From NCBI RefSeq assembly GCF_013337045.2, contig NZ_CP118259.1, positions 186,001 through 250,000 on the forward strand: 64,000 nt of DNA. The letters run 5' to 3'. Of the stretch, positions 9,273 through 18,593 are shown one piece after another; the first letter of the stretch is position 1; each line of letters begins with the position of its first letter. The notes beneath the pieces are model-generated. The model was not told the origin of the DNA, did no database searches, and saw only the letters and a list, made by a program, of their open reading frames with translations. The position numbers and the translations under genes were made by a program. The stretch comes from Agrobacterium vitis. Lineage in GTDB: Bacteria > Pseudomonadota > Alphaproteobacteria > Rhizobiales > Rhizobiaceae.

Positions 9273-9586
9273 TCACACCGCGCAGAGGCTTGTCGGAGCT
9301 TTTTAGCCGAAATGCCGAACCCGGATCAGCAAACACGCTCCAGTTTGACGACAGTTTCCCCCGCTAGGGTTGCCCGATAGGGAGACCGTCGTTCTGCTCA
9401 GGATCGGCGGCCCTTCCGTATCGTTATCGGGCATGTTCTTTTCCGCAAGTTCTCCAGTTTGCGCATCCTGCCCGTTTACGTGGGAATTTGGCGTATGAAA
9501 ACAAAGGTATCAGACCGTCATCCGCTTGAAACCGGACAGGCGGGGAATGGGTAGGGTTAGGCAATGGTCGGCAGGGAGATTGGGCG

Positions 9587-10357
9587 ATGAAGGCGGTTAT
9601 CCTGGCTGGCGGTCTCGGCACGCGGATTTCCGAGGAGACCCATTTGCGGCCAAAGCCGATGATCGAGATCGGCGGGCGGCCGATCCTTTGGCACATCATG
9701 AAGCTCTATTACGCGCATGGCATCCGTGAATTCATCATCTGCTGCGGGTTCAAGGGCTATATTATCAAGGAATATTTCGCCAATTACGGGCTGCATATGT
9801 CGGATATCACCTTCGATCTCTCCGACAACCGGCTGGAATTTCACCGCAAGAGTGCGGAAAACTGGCGCGTGACCCTGATCGATACCGGTGAAAGCTCGAT
9901 GACCGGCGGACGGCTGAAGCGGGTTGCTTCCTACCTGAAAGACGAGGAAGCCTTCTGCTTTACCTATGGCGACGGTCTCTCCGATCTGGATATTTCCGCC
10001 ACGCTGCGGTTTCACAAGGAACATGGCAAGCTGGCGACGGTCACCGCCGTGCAGCCGCCAGCCCGCTACGGCGCCCTGAAAATGGACGGACCGATGGTGC
10101 GTGGCTTCGTGGAAAAGCCGGTGGGCGAGGCGGGCTATATCAATGGCGGCTTCTTCGTGCTGTCGCCCAAATGTATCGACCGGATCGCTGGTGACGACAT
10201 GCCTTGGGAAGCCGAGCCTTTGACCAGCCTTGCCGAAGACGGCGAGCTTTGCGCCTATCTGCATAACGGTTTCTGGCAGCCAATGGATACGCTGCGCGAC
10301 AAGAACCATCTGGAAGATCTGTGGGCCGGTGGCAGCCCGCCATGGAAGAGCTGGTGA
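9587..10357 (+). CDS. rfbF: Glucose-1-phosphate cytidylyltransferase
   Basis: RfbF couples CTP and alpha-D-glucose 1-phosphate to give CDP-D-glucose, the first step of CDP-6-deoxysugar synthesis. The protein has 256 residues and opens with the nucleotidyltransferase signature [19 protein letters not shown]. Typical inner segments are [15 protein letters not shown], the metal-site TYGDGLSD and VEKP. The length equals the family norm. It is the first gene of an operon in which the next start codon overlaps its stop by one base (TGATG). The product should be handed directly to RfbG. Confidence 0.95.
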   Translation: MKAVILAGGLGTRISEETHLRPKPMIEIGGRPILWHIMKLYYAHGIREFIICCGFKGYIIKEYFANYGLHMSDITFDLSDNRLEFHRKSAENWRVTLIDTGESSMTGGRLKRVASYLKDEEAFCFTYGDGLSDLDISATLRFHKEHGKLATVTAVQPPARYGALKMDGPMVRGFVEKPVGEAGYINGGFFVLSPKCIDRIAGDDMPWEAEPLTSLAEDGELCAYLHNGFWQPMDTLRDKNHLEDLWAGGSPPWKSW

Positions 10358-11442
10358 TGATGATCGACCGACAGTTCTGGGCCGGAAAACGGGTGCTGCT
10401 GACTGGTCAAACCGGCTTCAAGGGCAGCTGGCTGGCGCTTTGGTTGACGCAGATGGGTGCCGAGGTCAGCGGACTGGCGCTTGCGCCGCAGACGGTGCCC
10501 AACCTGTGCGGCCTGCTGACCGGTCATGACGCTCACGCCGGAGGCGGTATTTGCGATCTGCGTGACCGTATTGCCGTGGCGGCTCTCGTCGCCCGGGTAA
10601 GGCCGCAGATCGTCTTTCATCTGGCGGCCCAGCCGCTGGTGCGGCTTGGCTACCGCGATCCCGTGGCGACCTTTGAGACCAATGTGCAGGGTACGGTGCA
10701 TGTGTTGGAAGCGCTTCGGGTGTCGCAGGATGTGAAGTCCATCGTCGTTATCACCACCGACAAGGTCTATGAGAATGCCGAGACCGGCAGGGCCTTTGTC
10801 GAGACCGATCCGCTTGGCGGTCACGATCCCTATAGCGCCAGCAAGGCGGCGGCAGAGATCGTCGTCTCCAGCTACCGGTCGTCGTTTTTTGCAGCACGCG
10901 GCGTTGGTCTTGCCACGGCGCGGGCTGGCAATGTCATCGGCGGTGGCGATTGGGCTGAGGACCGGTTGATCCCGGATGCGGTGCGCGCCTGGAGTATCGG
11001 TGCGCCGATTGATGTGCGCCGCCCGAACGCGGTCCGCCCCTGGCAACATGTGCTGGAGCCCTTGGCAGGTTACATCGCCATGGCGCACCATCTGTGGCAT
11101 GATCCGGCCTCGCTGACAGCGTTGAATTTTGGTCCTGACCACGCCAGTGCGGCCTGCGTTGCGGATGTTCTGGCTCTTGCCGTCAGGCATTTCGGCAGCG
11201 GTGAGGTGGTGCTGGGCGATGGCAGCGATGGTCCCCATGAAGCCGGTTATCTGATGCTCGACAGTTCCAAAGCCTCGGCGACACTCGGCTACAGGCCGCT
11301 CTGGGCGCTGGAGGAAACGGTGGCGCGCACCATGAACTGGTATCGACGGCTCGCCGCTGGCGCATCGGCAAGAGAGCTGTGCATTGCCGATATCGCCGAT
11401 TATGCCCATGGTCTCGGCATGGATGTGAGGCAGGCGGTATGA
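10357..11442 (+). CDS. rfbG: CDP-glucose 4,6-dehydratase
   Basis: RfbG is an NAD-dependent extended SDR enzyme that converts CDP-glucose to CDP-4-keto-6-deoxyglucose. It has about 361 residues. The dinucleotide motif is GQTGFKGSW, followed by FHLAAQPLV, the active-site TTDKVYEN, the catalytic pair in YSASKAAAE, and GNVIGGGDW. ATG at 10357 was chosen because GGAAGAG precedes it by six bases and it overlaps the rfbF stop; an upstream ATG at 10342 is less likely. The next gene overlaps by four bases (ATGA), so all of these enzymes are co-translated. Confidence 0.95.
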   Translation: MMIDRQFWAGKRVLLTGQTGFKGSWLALWLTQMGAEVSGLALAPQTVPNLCGLLTGHDAHAGGGICDLRDRIAVAALVARVRPQIVFHLAAQPLVRLGYRDPVATFETNVQGTVHVLEALRVSQDVKSIVVITTDKVYENAETGRAFVETDPLGGHDPYSASKAAAEIVVSSYRSSFFAARGVGLATARAGNVIGGGDWAEDRLIPDAVRAWSIGAPIDVRRPNAVRPWQHVLEPLAGYIAMAHHLWHDPASLTALNFGPDHASAACVADVLALAVRHFGSGEVVLGDGSDGPHEAGYLMLDSSKASATLGYRPLWALEETVARTMNWYRRLAAGASARELCIADIADYAHGLGMDVRQAV

Positions 11443-12002
11443 GTCAACGCTTCCAGCCCGAAGACACCGCGATCCCCGGCCTGACGCTGCTGACCCGCAG
11501 CCGGTTTGGCGACGAGCGTGGTTTTCTCAGCCGGTTGTTTTGCGGTGAAGAACTTGTGGCCTTTGGCTGGCCGGGGCCTGTCTTGCAGGTCAATGAAACC
11601 GGCACGGCGCAAAAAGGCACGGTGCGCGGCCTGCATTTTCAGCACGCGCCTTTTGCCGAGTGGAAACTGGTGACCTGCATCGAAGGCACAATCCTCGACG
11701 TGGCCGTGGATCTGCGCCAGGGCTCGCCGAGCTTTCTCCAGCATGTCTGCGTCGAGTTGTCGGGCGACAATTGCCGCTCGCTGCTGATCCCGCCGGGCTT
11801 TGCCCATGGGTTTCAGGCGCTGAGCGACACTGTACGGATGATCTATACCCATTCCGCGCCTTACCGTGCGGAGGCTGAAGGCGGGCTTCACCCGCAGGAT
11901 GCAAGGATCGGCATTGCCTGGCCTTTGCCGGTTGAGCGGCTGTCTGCGCGAGACCAGAGCCATCCGCTGATCCAGGCCGATTTCGAAGGACTGATCGTAT
12001 GA
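11439..12002 (+). CDS. dTDP-4-dehydrorhamnose 3,5-epimerase homologue (RfbC-like)
   Basis: A cupin-type NDP-4-keto-6-deoxyhexose epimerase of 187 residues. Family signatures are QVNETGTAQKGTVRGLHFQ (active-site His in the RGLHFQ block), ILDVAVDLRQGSP, LLIPPGFAHGFQAL and a tyrosine in DTVRMIYTHSAPY. In this operon its substrate should be the CDP-4-keto-6-deoxyglucose made by RfbG rather than a dTDP sugar, with epimerisation at C3 and/or C5. That is inference from position. Both ends overlap neighbours by four bases (ATGA), indicating translational coupling. Confidence 0.88.
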   Translation: MSQRFQPEDTAIPGLTLLTRSRFGDERGFLSRLFCGEELVAFGWPGPVLQVNETGTAQKGTVRGLHFQHAPFAEWKLVTCIEGTILDVAVDLRQGSPSFLQHVCVELSGDNCRSLLIPPGFAHGFQALSDTVRMIYTHSAPYRAEAEGGLHPQDARIGIAWPLPVERLSARDQSHPLIQADFEGLIV

Positions 12003-13228
12003 ATTGCCGCCATTGCGGATCGCTTCGGATGCGACCCTTTCTCGATCTCGGCACAGCGCCGCCCTCCAATTCCTATGTGAAGGCCAAGGATCTGGTAAAG
12101 CCGGAGCTTTGGTATCCGCTGGTCATCCGGGTCTGCGAAGACTGCCTTTTGGTGCAGACCGAGGATTTCGCCGCCCGTGAAACCTTCTTTTCCCACGACT
12201 ATGCTTATTTTTCCTCGTTTTCCTCGTCCTGGCTGGCGCATGCCAAATCCTATGTCGAGGCGATGAGCAAACGGTTCGGGCTTAACGAAGGCGCGAAAGT
12301 GGTGGAAGTGGCTGCCAATGACGGCTACCTGCTGCAATATGTGCGTGAACGCGGCATCGCCTGCCTGGGTGTGGAGCCAACGGCCAGCACGGCCCGGGCC
12401 GCGCGCGACAGGGGTATTGATATCGTCGAAGAGTTTTTCGGCGTGGAACTGGCGAAAAAGCTGGTGGCCGACGGCTGGGCCGCGGATCTCACCGCCGCCA
12501 ACAATGTGCTGGCGCATGTGCCTGACATCAACGATTTCGTCGCAGGCTTTGCCCAATTGCTGAAACCGGCGGGTGTTGCCACCTTCGAATTTCCGCACCT
12601 GATGAACATGATCTCGGAGCGCCAGTTCGATACGGCCTATCACGAGCATTATTCCTATTTGTCGCTTCTGGCTGTTGATCGGATTTTTGCTGGCAACGGC
12701 CTGATGGTGTTTGATGTGGAAACCACGCCCTGGCATGGCGGTAGCCTGCGGGTGCTGGCCTGCCGGGCCGACAGCAAGGCCCATGTCCGCACACCGGCTG
12801 TCGAGGCGATGCTGGTGCGTGAAAGACAGGCCGGACTTGATGCTGTCACAGGCTATGACGGCTTTCAGGCTGAGGCTGAAGCCGTGCGCAATGATTTTCT
12901 GTCCTTCCTGATCGATTGCAACCGGAAAAGTCTCTCTGTTGCCGCCTATGGTGCAGCGGCCAAGGGCAATACGCTGTTGAACTTCGCTGGCATCAAAGCC
13001 GGTCAGATCGATTTCGTCGTCGACAAGAACCCGGCCAAGCAAGGCATGTTCCTGCCCGGAAGCCGCGTGCCGATTGTTTCGGAAGAGGTTCTGAAAACCC
13101 GTAAACCTGACAGACTGGTGATCCTCCCATGGAATCTGACGGCAGAAATCAAACAACAGCTTTCCTATATCGCCGATTGGGGTGGGAAGTTCGTGACCGT
13201 GGTGCCGAACCTGACAGTCGATCCATAA
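11999..13228 (+). CDS. NDP-hexose C-methyltransferase (zinc-binding, SAM-dependent)
   Basis: A 409-residue sugar C-methyltransferase of the TylC3/NovU type. The N-terminal zinc knuckle has CRHC at residues 3-6 and CEDC near 46-49. The SAM fold contains VVEVAANDGYLL. The catalytic block AYHEHYSYLS has the His/Glu pair known from this family. The C-terminal domain shows AAYGAAAKGNTLLNF and VVDKNP. Such enzymes methylate a ring carbon next to the keto group of a nucleotide 4-keto-deoxysugar, giving branched sugars. Following rfbF, rfbG and the epimerase, it implies a C-methyl-branched CDP-sugar. The final reductase may be the gene at 15954. Confidence 0.9.
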   Translation: MNCRHCGSLRMRPFLDLGTAPPSNSYVKAKDLVKPELWYPLVIRVCEDCLLVQTEDFAARETFFSHDYAYFSSFSSSWLAHAKSYVEAMSKRFGLNEGAKVVEVAANDGYLLQYVRERGIACLGVEPTASTARAARDRGIDIVEEFFGVELAKKLVADGWAADLTAANNVLAHVPDINDFVAGFAQLLKPAGVATFEFPHLMNMISERQFDTAYHEHYSYLSLLAVDRIFAGNGLMVFDVETTPWHGGSLRVLACRADSKAHVRTPAVEAMLVRERQAGLDAVTGYDGFQAEAEAVRNDFLSFLIDCNRKSLSVAAYGAAAKGNTLLNFAGIKAGQIDFVVDKNPAKQGMFLPGSRVPIVSEEVLKTRKPDRLVILPWNLTAEIKQQLSYIADWGGKFVTVVPNLTVDP

Positions 13229-13352
13229 CGGCGGACGCCACTATAACGCAGGAGAGCCAGCCGATCCTGCCGAGAGACACGCTGCCACGTCCCGGCGATA
13301 CAATCAGCGCCAAATAGTGGCTGGCACAAAGCGTAGATCCAGGAGACCCTCG

Positions 13353-14693
13353 ATGACCGACAAGCCAACCCTTTCGATTTGCGTGCCTTCGCGCAACCGT
13401 CAAATCTATTTCCAGAAGACCATCGAGGGCTTGCTGCGCAACAAGCGCACCGATGTCGAGTTCATTTTTACCGACAATTCCGACGATCCCACCGTGATGA
13501 ACGATTTCATGGCGGATCTCGCGACGGATAAGCGTATTGTCTATCTTCCTACAACCGATCGTGTCCTCTCGATGATGGACAATTGGGAGCGGACGATTCA
13601 TGCCAGCCGAGGCGAGTGGGTGGTGTTCATCGGCGATGACGATTTCATCGAGCCTGATGTTGCCGGACTGATCCTGCGGATAGACGAGATCAATCCGGAT
13701 ATGGAGGCATTATCCTGGGGAATTTTGAATTATTACTGGCCAGTCGAAGGAGAAGCGGTCTGTACTGTAGTTGTGCCGTTTGACCGAACCGTCATGCGTT
13801 TAACCAGGGCAGAGCTGATGCGCCGGATGTTTGGCTGGCACGAGTCGACATCCGTTCCAACGTCGGGCTTTTCCATTTACCATTCCGCTATCAGGCGAAG
13901 GCTGCTGGATCGGATCTATGCCAAATATCATCACCGTTACTTTGAGCATCCGGTTGTCGACTACGATATGGCGATGAAAGTGATCTGTGAAGCGCAGGAC
14001 TTCGTCGTGTGCCAACGGCCATTCTCAATGCTCGGAGCCTGCCCCCAGAGCAATTCTTTTTCTATCGGTCGCTTGGAAGACACCAAGATGCGGGCCAAAA
14101 TTTTCATGGACGAATTCGGCAAGAATTTTGAAGAAGACCCGACGCTGCGGGATTTCCCATTCAGCTCCTTTCTGGGCTGTACGGCGACCATTGGCGTCAC
14201 CCAGCAATGGTTCCGGAAGACTTATAATGTCAGCTATACGGGGTGGGAAAAGGGCTATGCAAGCGCCTGCGCACTCAATACCGAAACCTATCGAGACAGG
14301 GAGGCCTTTGACATCATTCGCGCAGGTTACGAGACGGCCTTCCGCAATTGGCAGGGTGGAAGGTTTCTTTCACATTACCAACCGGTCTGGCGCGGCGACA
14401 TACCCGTGACGCCCATGAGCGGTGCGACCTCTGCCGGGGTGATGGTGCTTGCCGATATCGCTGGGGCAACGTCCCCTGCCGAGCTTTGGGATGTCGTTTC
14501 GGCGATGGTTGTGGCTCCCGACGATATTCTCGTCCGTCCGACAGGCTTGCGTCTGCAGAACGAAGAGGAGTTTGCCACCAACGAACTTATGCGGCTCGAA
14601 GGGAATATGCGTGTTGGCAGTTCTGAAAAGGCAGCTCCCGGCAAGCCGGTCGCCATGCGCAATGACCGACACACCAGAGGCCGGCGGCGCTGA
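13353..14693 (+). CDS. Family 2 glycosyltransferase
   Basis: A GT-A fold glycosyltransferase of 446 residues. The N-terminus LSICVPSRNRQIYFQKTI is the nucleotide-binding strand, and the metal-binding acidic triad lies in VVFIGDDDFIEPD near residue 95. The C-terminal half, including MFGWHESTSVPTSGFSIYH, has a counterpart in the minus-strand gene at 16869, so the two are paralogues. ATG at 13353 follows AGGAGA. It lies 124 bases after the C-methyltransferase gene and probably transfers a sugar from this locus onto a surface polysaccharide. Donor and acceptor are unknown. Confidence 0.8.
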   Translation: MTDKPTLSICVPSRNRQIYFQKTIEGLLRNKRTDVEFIFTDNSDDPTVMNDFMADLATDKRIVYLPTTDRVLSMMDNWERTIHASRGEWVVFIGDDDFIEPDVAGLILRIDEINPDMEALSWGILNYYWPVEGEAVCTVVVPFDRTVMRLTRAELMRRMFGWHESTSVPTSGFSIYHSAIRRRLLDRIYAKYHHRYFEHPVVDYDMAMKVICEAQDFVVCQRPFSMLGACPQSNSFSIGRLEDTKMRAKIFMDEFGKNFEEDPTLRDFPFSSFLGCTATIGVTQQWFRKTYNVSYTGWEKGYASACALNTETYRDREAFDIIRAGYETAFRNWQGGRFLSHYQPVWRGDIPVTPMSGATSAGVMVLADIAGATSPAELWDVVSAMVVAPDDILVRPTGLRLQNEEEFATNELMRLEGNMRVGSSEKAAPGKPVAMRNDRHTRGRRR

Positions 14694-14851
14694 ACTTAAT
14701 CGCCTCTCTTTCTTCAGAGATCGACCAAGTTATCTACCGTGCTACCTCACAGTCGTGGTGACTTTTCAGCCATCCTGGCGGTGAGGTAATTTATTGCTCG
14801 TTTCCTTAAATCGGGATCGATTTGAGGAGAAATTTATGCAGCAAATATACG

Positions 14852-14897
14852 AAGCGACAACGCCATGCGTTTTATAAAACGCATGGCGTTGTCGCTT
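14852..14897. terminator. 46-bp perfect palindrome between convergent genes, probable bidirectional terminator
   Basis: Two uninterrupted 23-base arms (AAGCGACAACGCCATGCG... on the left) meet at TTTATAAA with no spacer. The palindrome sits 20 bases past the stop of the minus-strand methyltransferase and about 160 bases after the plus-strand glycosyltransferase, which fits a shared terminator. The rest of the 14694-14916 spacer shows no gene. Confidence 0.65.
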
Positions 14898-14916
14898 ATC
14901 AAAGATATTCCAGCCG

Positions 14917-15729
14917 TCACACCCGACGCAGAAATCCATCGCGTGAAACGGTGATGGCGATTTTGTGCTCCAGCGCGTGGTCGTATTCAAGGTGCAGCGG
15001 CGCGCCATCGGCAGCCGTACGGCCTTCCTGCTCCAAGCGTCGCATATATTCCCAGACCGCGGTTCTGGGGTTGTCGCCTGGACCCCAGGGCCGTTCGGGA
15101 TACATGCTTTCCGGCATGTCCTCCACCAGCGTATCCCAGACAGCGCAATAGGAGCCCTTGGAGACAAGCGGCGCATAAAGCTCCAGTTCCTGCAATACAT
15201 GCTCATGGGTATGGTTGGAATCGAGGAAAACCATGACCTTTCCATAATCCTTGGCGATATCCTTGACCTGAGCAATGATATCAGGCGCGACGGAAGAGCC
15301 CTCGATCATGCTGATCTTGTGGCTCATCGGATGGGCCTTGATGGCGGCGCGGTTATGGGCGCGGATGTCGATATCGATGCCGAGCACCTTGCGGCGGCTG
15401 GTCTTGGGGTCCAGCATTTCGCCTTTTTCCACGGCCTCGCAATAATCGATCATTGCCAGCATGGAGGCGCTCATCACCAGCGAGCCGCCATGGGCTATGC
15501 CGGTTTCGATCACCAGATCCGGTTTGACCGACCAAATCATCTCCTGGATAGCATAGCTGTCCTGCGGGATCTGGATGATGGGCCGGCCCAGCCAGCTGAA
15601 ATTATACATATAGCCCAGCGGTATGCATGTCTCGATCCAGCGATTGGACAAGTCGAGGAATTCCTTGCTCTCGCCGATCGACTGGATGTTACGGCTTACC
15701 AAAGCCTTGAAATCTTCGACAGTATTCAT
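14917..15729 (-). CDS. CmcI-type (cephalosporin hydroxylase family) methyltransferase
   Basis: A SAM-dependent O-methyltransferase-fold protein of 270 residues in the family named after cephalosporin hydroxylase CmcI, which also contains rhamnosyl O-methyltransferases. Visible marks are LVIETGIAHGGSLVMSAS (SAM loop), VLGIDIDIR, and the metal-site segment VFLDSNHTHEHVLQELELY. In polysaccharide clusters such proteins usually O-methylate sugar residues, so a role in decorating the deoxysugar is likely but inferred. It is transcribed opposite its neighbours and shares an upstream region of about 220 bp with the reductase gene. Confidence 0.82.
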   Translation of the reverse strand: MNTVEDFKALVSRNIQSIGESKEFLDLSNRWIETCIPLGYMYNFSWLGRPIIQIPQDSYAIQEMIWSVKPDLVIETGIAHGGSLVMSASMLAMIDYCEAVEKGEMLDPKTSRRKVLGIDIDIRAHNRAAIKAHPMSHKISMIEGSSVAPDIIAQVKDIAKDYGKVMVFLDSNHTHEHVLQELELYAPLVSKGSYCAVWDTLVEDMPESMYPERPWGPGDNPRTAVWEYMRRLEQEGRTAADGAPLHLEYDHALEHKIAITVSRDGFLRRV

Positions 15730-15953
15730 TGCGGGTCCGTTCAGTTATTGCCTGCCTTCGCAGACGCTAGGCTGCCTTACCTGCGTGAGCCTGACGTGTC
15801 TGCGTGTAATGATGGTTGAATAAGCCAGAGTGTCTCTTGAACACCGAAATCGGTTGGCGTCATATGGCGCGCAATGCGTTGTATCGGCGGTATCATCCTG
15901 AAATCTCGCTGTGCCGAGGAGGTGTCGCAGATAGAAAATTGGAGTGGCAAGGC

Positions 15954-16826
15954 ATGGGCAAGACGATACTGTTAACGGGAGCGACGGGCTTTGTCGGAAG
16001 GCAGATCCACCGTGCTCTGCTGAACGCCGGACACAGCGTGGTTGCTGTCGTGCGGCCGCAATCCTCAAGCGTTCTTGCCACAGAGGGCCGTGCCGCGAGA
16101 GTGATCGAGACGGAGGATGTGTTCGCGCAATCGGTCGATTGGTGGGCGGCCCAATGCCAGGGCTGCGACGCGGTCATCCACGCCGCCTGGTATGTGGAGG
16201 CGGGGAAATATCTGGATTCGCCGCTGAATTTTCACTGCGTCACCGGCAGTTTGGCCTTGGCGCAAGGGGCTGCCCGTGCTGGCATTGCCCATTTCATCGG
16301 CCTTGGCACCTGTGTCGAATACCGGCTGCCGTCGGACCATTTGACAGTAGATTCGCCCCTTGAGCCGAAGACGCTTTATGCCGCCGCCAAGCTTTCCACC
16401 TACCAGATGTTGGACCGGTATTTCGCAGGCCTTGGCCTTGGGTTTTCCTGGTGCCGGATCTTTTATCTCTATGGGGAAGGCGAGCATCCTGCCCGTCTAG
16501 TGCCTTACGTGAGGCAGTGCCTCGAACAAGGTACAGTTGCCAAGCTTTCCAAGGGCACACAATGGCGCGATTTTCTGGATGTGAACGAGGCGGGAAAGAT
16601 GATTGCCGGGGTGATCGAGACCGGACAGACCGGCGCACTCAATATCTGCTCGGGCAAGGCGATCACCATTCGGGCGCTGGTGGAACGCATCGCAGACGAC
16701 TACGGCCGCCGCGACCTGCTGGAATTCGGCACGGCAGAGATCCATCCTTCCGATCCTCTGGCGGTGGTCGGTGTGTGCAATGTTGAGACGGTCAAGCCCG
16801 TCTCAGAAGGAATGGCTGCCGGTTGA
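15954..16826 (+). CDS. NAD-dependent epimerase/dehydratase, possible sugar 4-ketoreductase
   Basis: An extended SDR protein of 290 residues with LTGATGFVGRQIH at the NAD site and the catalytic tetrad region LGTCVEY plus YAAAK. A start at 15954 with GGAG upstream gives the nucleotide-binding strand at the very N-terminus; the frame is open further upstream but without family resemblance there. By position it is the best candidate for the reductase that completes the branched CDP-sugar after C-methylation, like RfbJ or AbeA-type enzymes in related pathways. Reductase versus epimerase cannot be settled from motifs. Confidence 0.78.
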   Translation: MGKTILLTGATGFVGRQIHRALLNAGHSVVAVVRPQSSSVLATEGRAARVIETEDVFAQSVDWWAAQCQGCDAVIHAAWYVEAGKYLDSPLNFHCVTGSLALAQGAARAGIAHFIGLGTCVEYRLPSDHLTVDSPLEPKTLYAAAKLSTYQMLDRYFAGLGLGFSWCRIFYLYGEGEHPARLVPYVRQCLEQGTVAKLSKGTQWRDFLDVNEAGKMIAGVIETGQTGALNICSGKAITIRALVERIADDYGRRDLLEFGTAEIHPSDPLAVVGVCNVETVKPVSEGMAAG

Positions 16827-16868
16827 TGCTTTTAGCCATAGTTTATCGCATGCATCCTGACTCTGGCT

Positions 16869-18002
16869 TCAGGCACTCGCGCGGGCGTTTGGCTCCGCGA
16901 TGATCCTGATTGGCGTCATCATGCTGCGCGCCACGGCGTAGAACTGCTGGGCGTTGACGGCATTGCCAATGAAGCGGTCTACCAACAGAGCCTTACCATG
17001 CAGACCCTGCTGTCTGTCTTCATGGGGTGTGGCGGAAAAGGGTGGTGCGAAGGCTTGGGCCCATGCCTGACCGCCCGGCATGGACAGGAAGGCTCGGGAA
17101 TAGGCCTCATATTTTGCCCGAAACGGGCCAGCGGAATGTTCGAAAGCACAGTCATACATACAGGCGCGGACGAAATCCTCGCCAAAGCCTGCCCATTCGC
17201 TGCCAAGCTCCGTCAGCACCCGCGCCTGGACTTCGGCAATGGCAGCCGTCAGGCCTATTCCGGCATGCAACGGAAAATCCTTGAGGGCGGATGGCACGGG
17301 ACGGGGCTGGAACGGTTGTGCATGCACGGCGGACAGGGGGCGATTGCAAAAGGCCAGTGCATTGGCAAACAGCAGAACGCGGGCCGCCCATTCATAGTGC
17401 GGCACCAGGGTTAGCCAACTCAGTTCGCCGCAAGCCGAAAGGACACTGTCGATCAGGCTTCGCTTGATGGCCCCATGATAGAGACCGAAGGGCATGCGTG
17501 GCACTTGCCGTGCGTCTTTCCAGTGAAAGAAAGCCTCGAGCATCGGAGCCTTCTCAAATTCGGTAATATTATGCAGCACCGGGATCGCCACATTGGTCTT
17601 GATATGGCGCGGTGCATCCGCCGAGATTTGAAATGCACTCCATCCCAACGCATCCACATGGGGATGTTTATTTTCCAGAGAGGAGAGCAGCTCGGGAAGA
17701 TCCGGCTCGATCATGTCTTCGGGATGGACAAGCGACACCCAATCGCCCTTAGCCGCAGCCACGGTGCCGATCCATAGTTGGGCTGCCGAAAGGGTTTCCG
17801 GCGCAGGGGGCAGAAGGCGCAAACGACTATCGCGCGCCGCGATATCCGCGAACTGCCCAGGACGATGCACTGTGTCGCCAAAGCCGGAGAGAATGATTTC
17901 CAGATCAGCGGTCTCATTCTTCAGGAGTTCCGAGACCAGATAGACAGGCAGGACATGGCCCGGTTCCACAGGAATACAAACAGAAAGCTTCGGCATCGGC
18001 AT
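16869..18002 (-). CDS. Glycosyltransferase-like protein, degenerate paralogue of the GT2 at 13353
   Basis: A 377-residue protein starting MPMPKLSVCIPVEPG, the GT2 nucleotide-binding strand. Its body aligns with the plus-strand GT2 at 13353 (WVSLVHPEDMIEPD versus WVVFIGDDDFIEPD, and AFFHWKDARQVPRMPFGLYHGAIKR versus the matching block there). The metal-binding DDD triad is replaced by PED, so either metal use differs or the enzyme has lost activity. The two genes lie on opposite strands around the reductase, consistent with duplication and inversion. A dispersed repeat lies just upstream of its start. The substrate is unknown. Confidence 0.7.
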   Translation of the reverse strand: MPMPKLSVCIPVEPGHVLPVYLVSELLKNETADLEIILSGFGDTVHRPGQFADIAARDSRLRLLPPAPETLSAAQLWIGTVAAAKGDWVSLVHPEDMIEPDLPELLSSLENKHPHVDALGWSAFQISADAPRHIKTNVAIPVLHNITEFEKAPMLEAFFHWKDARQVPRMPFGLYHGAIKRSLIDSVLSACGELSWLTLVPHYEWAARVLLFANALAFCNRPLSAVHAQPFQPRPVPSALKDFPLHAGIGLTAAIAEVQARVLTELGSEWAGFGEDFVRACMYDCAFEHSAGPFRAKYEAYSRAFLSMPGGQAWAQAFAPPFSATPHEDRQQGLHGKALLVDRFIGNAVNAQQFYAVARSMMTPIRIIAEPNARASA

Positions 18003-18008
18003 CTCACG

Positions 18009-18114
18009 ATCTAGAGTCTGTGAGGTTCAGATTGAACCAGCCATTCTCTCACTCTTGTTGTTTTCGTTTGTCTTTTCGAGAAAATCGGAATTCACTTTTC
18101 CCTGACAAGCTCAA
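18009..18114 (-). repeat. Dispersed palindromic repeat, copy 2 (inverted)
   Basis: Read on the minus strand it runs from GAGCTTGTCAGGGAAAAGTG to a terminal imperfect hairpin GGTTCAATCTGAACC...AGACTCTAG, matching copies 1 and 3. It lies directly upstream of the glycosyltransferase-like gene. The remainder to tRNA-Phe (18115-18323) shows no gene. Confidence 0.8.
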
Positions 18115-18323
18115 AAAGACCTTGCTGCGCCATCCACTCCGTTTCTAAGGATGCAAAGGATCAACAACAATTCCGTGCCATTCTGTTATCAAACGCACAA
18201 AATAGGAGAGGTGTCCGCAGCTTTCGATGCTGTTTTAAGATGACAAACTGGTGCGAGCCTTGGCGCAGCCATGACTTAATAAGCATATTAAGCAAGGAAT
18301 ATAGGACATTTCACTTGAAATAA

Positions 18324-18399
18324 TGGTGCCCGGAGGCGGATTTGAACCACCGACACGCGGATTTTCAATCCGCTGCTCTACCAACTGAGCTATCCGGGC
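18324..18399 (-). tRNA. tRNA-Phe (GAA)
   Basis: The minus strand gives a full cloverleaf of 76 nt including the encoded CCA: acceptor GCCCGGA, D-arm GCTCAGTTGGTAGAGC, anticodon stem-loop GCGGATTGAAAATCCGC with anticodon GAA, and T-arm GTTCGAATC. Confidence 0.97.
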
Positions 18400-18593
18400 A
18401 TCCTGGCCAAACATACCCTCTTTCAGGCTTGTTTGCCGTTAGGGGAAAACTTTTCCCCCGGAAGCAGCGCGGTTATACCATCTAAATTTTTCATGTCCAG
18501 CGCCAAAAGACACTTTTTTGACGATGCATGTAAAAAGATTGAAAGCCATTTTAAAACAGAAGCTTAGGCTGAAATTGCAATGGCTGTCTCGGT

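Noticed and set aside
9174..9380. 68-codon plus-strand frame after galE
   Set aside because: Its first half is the dispersed repeat itself, and no ribosome-binding site or homology supports it.
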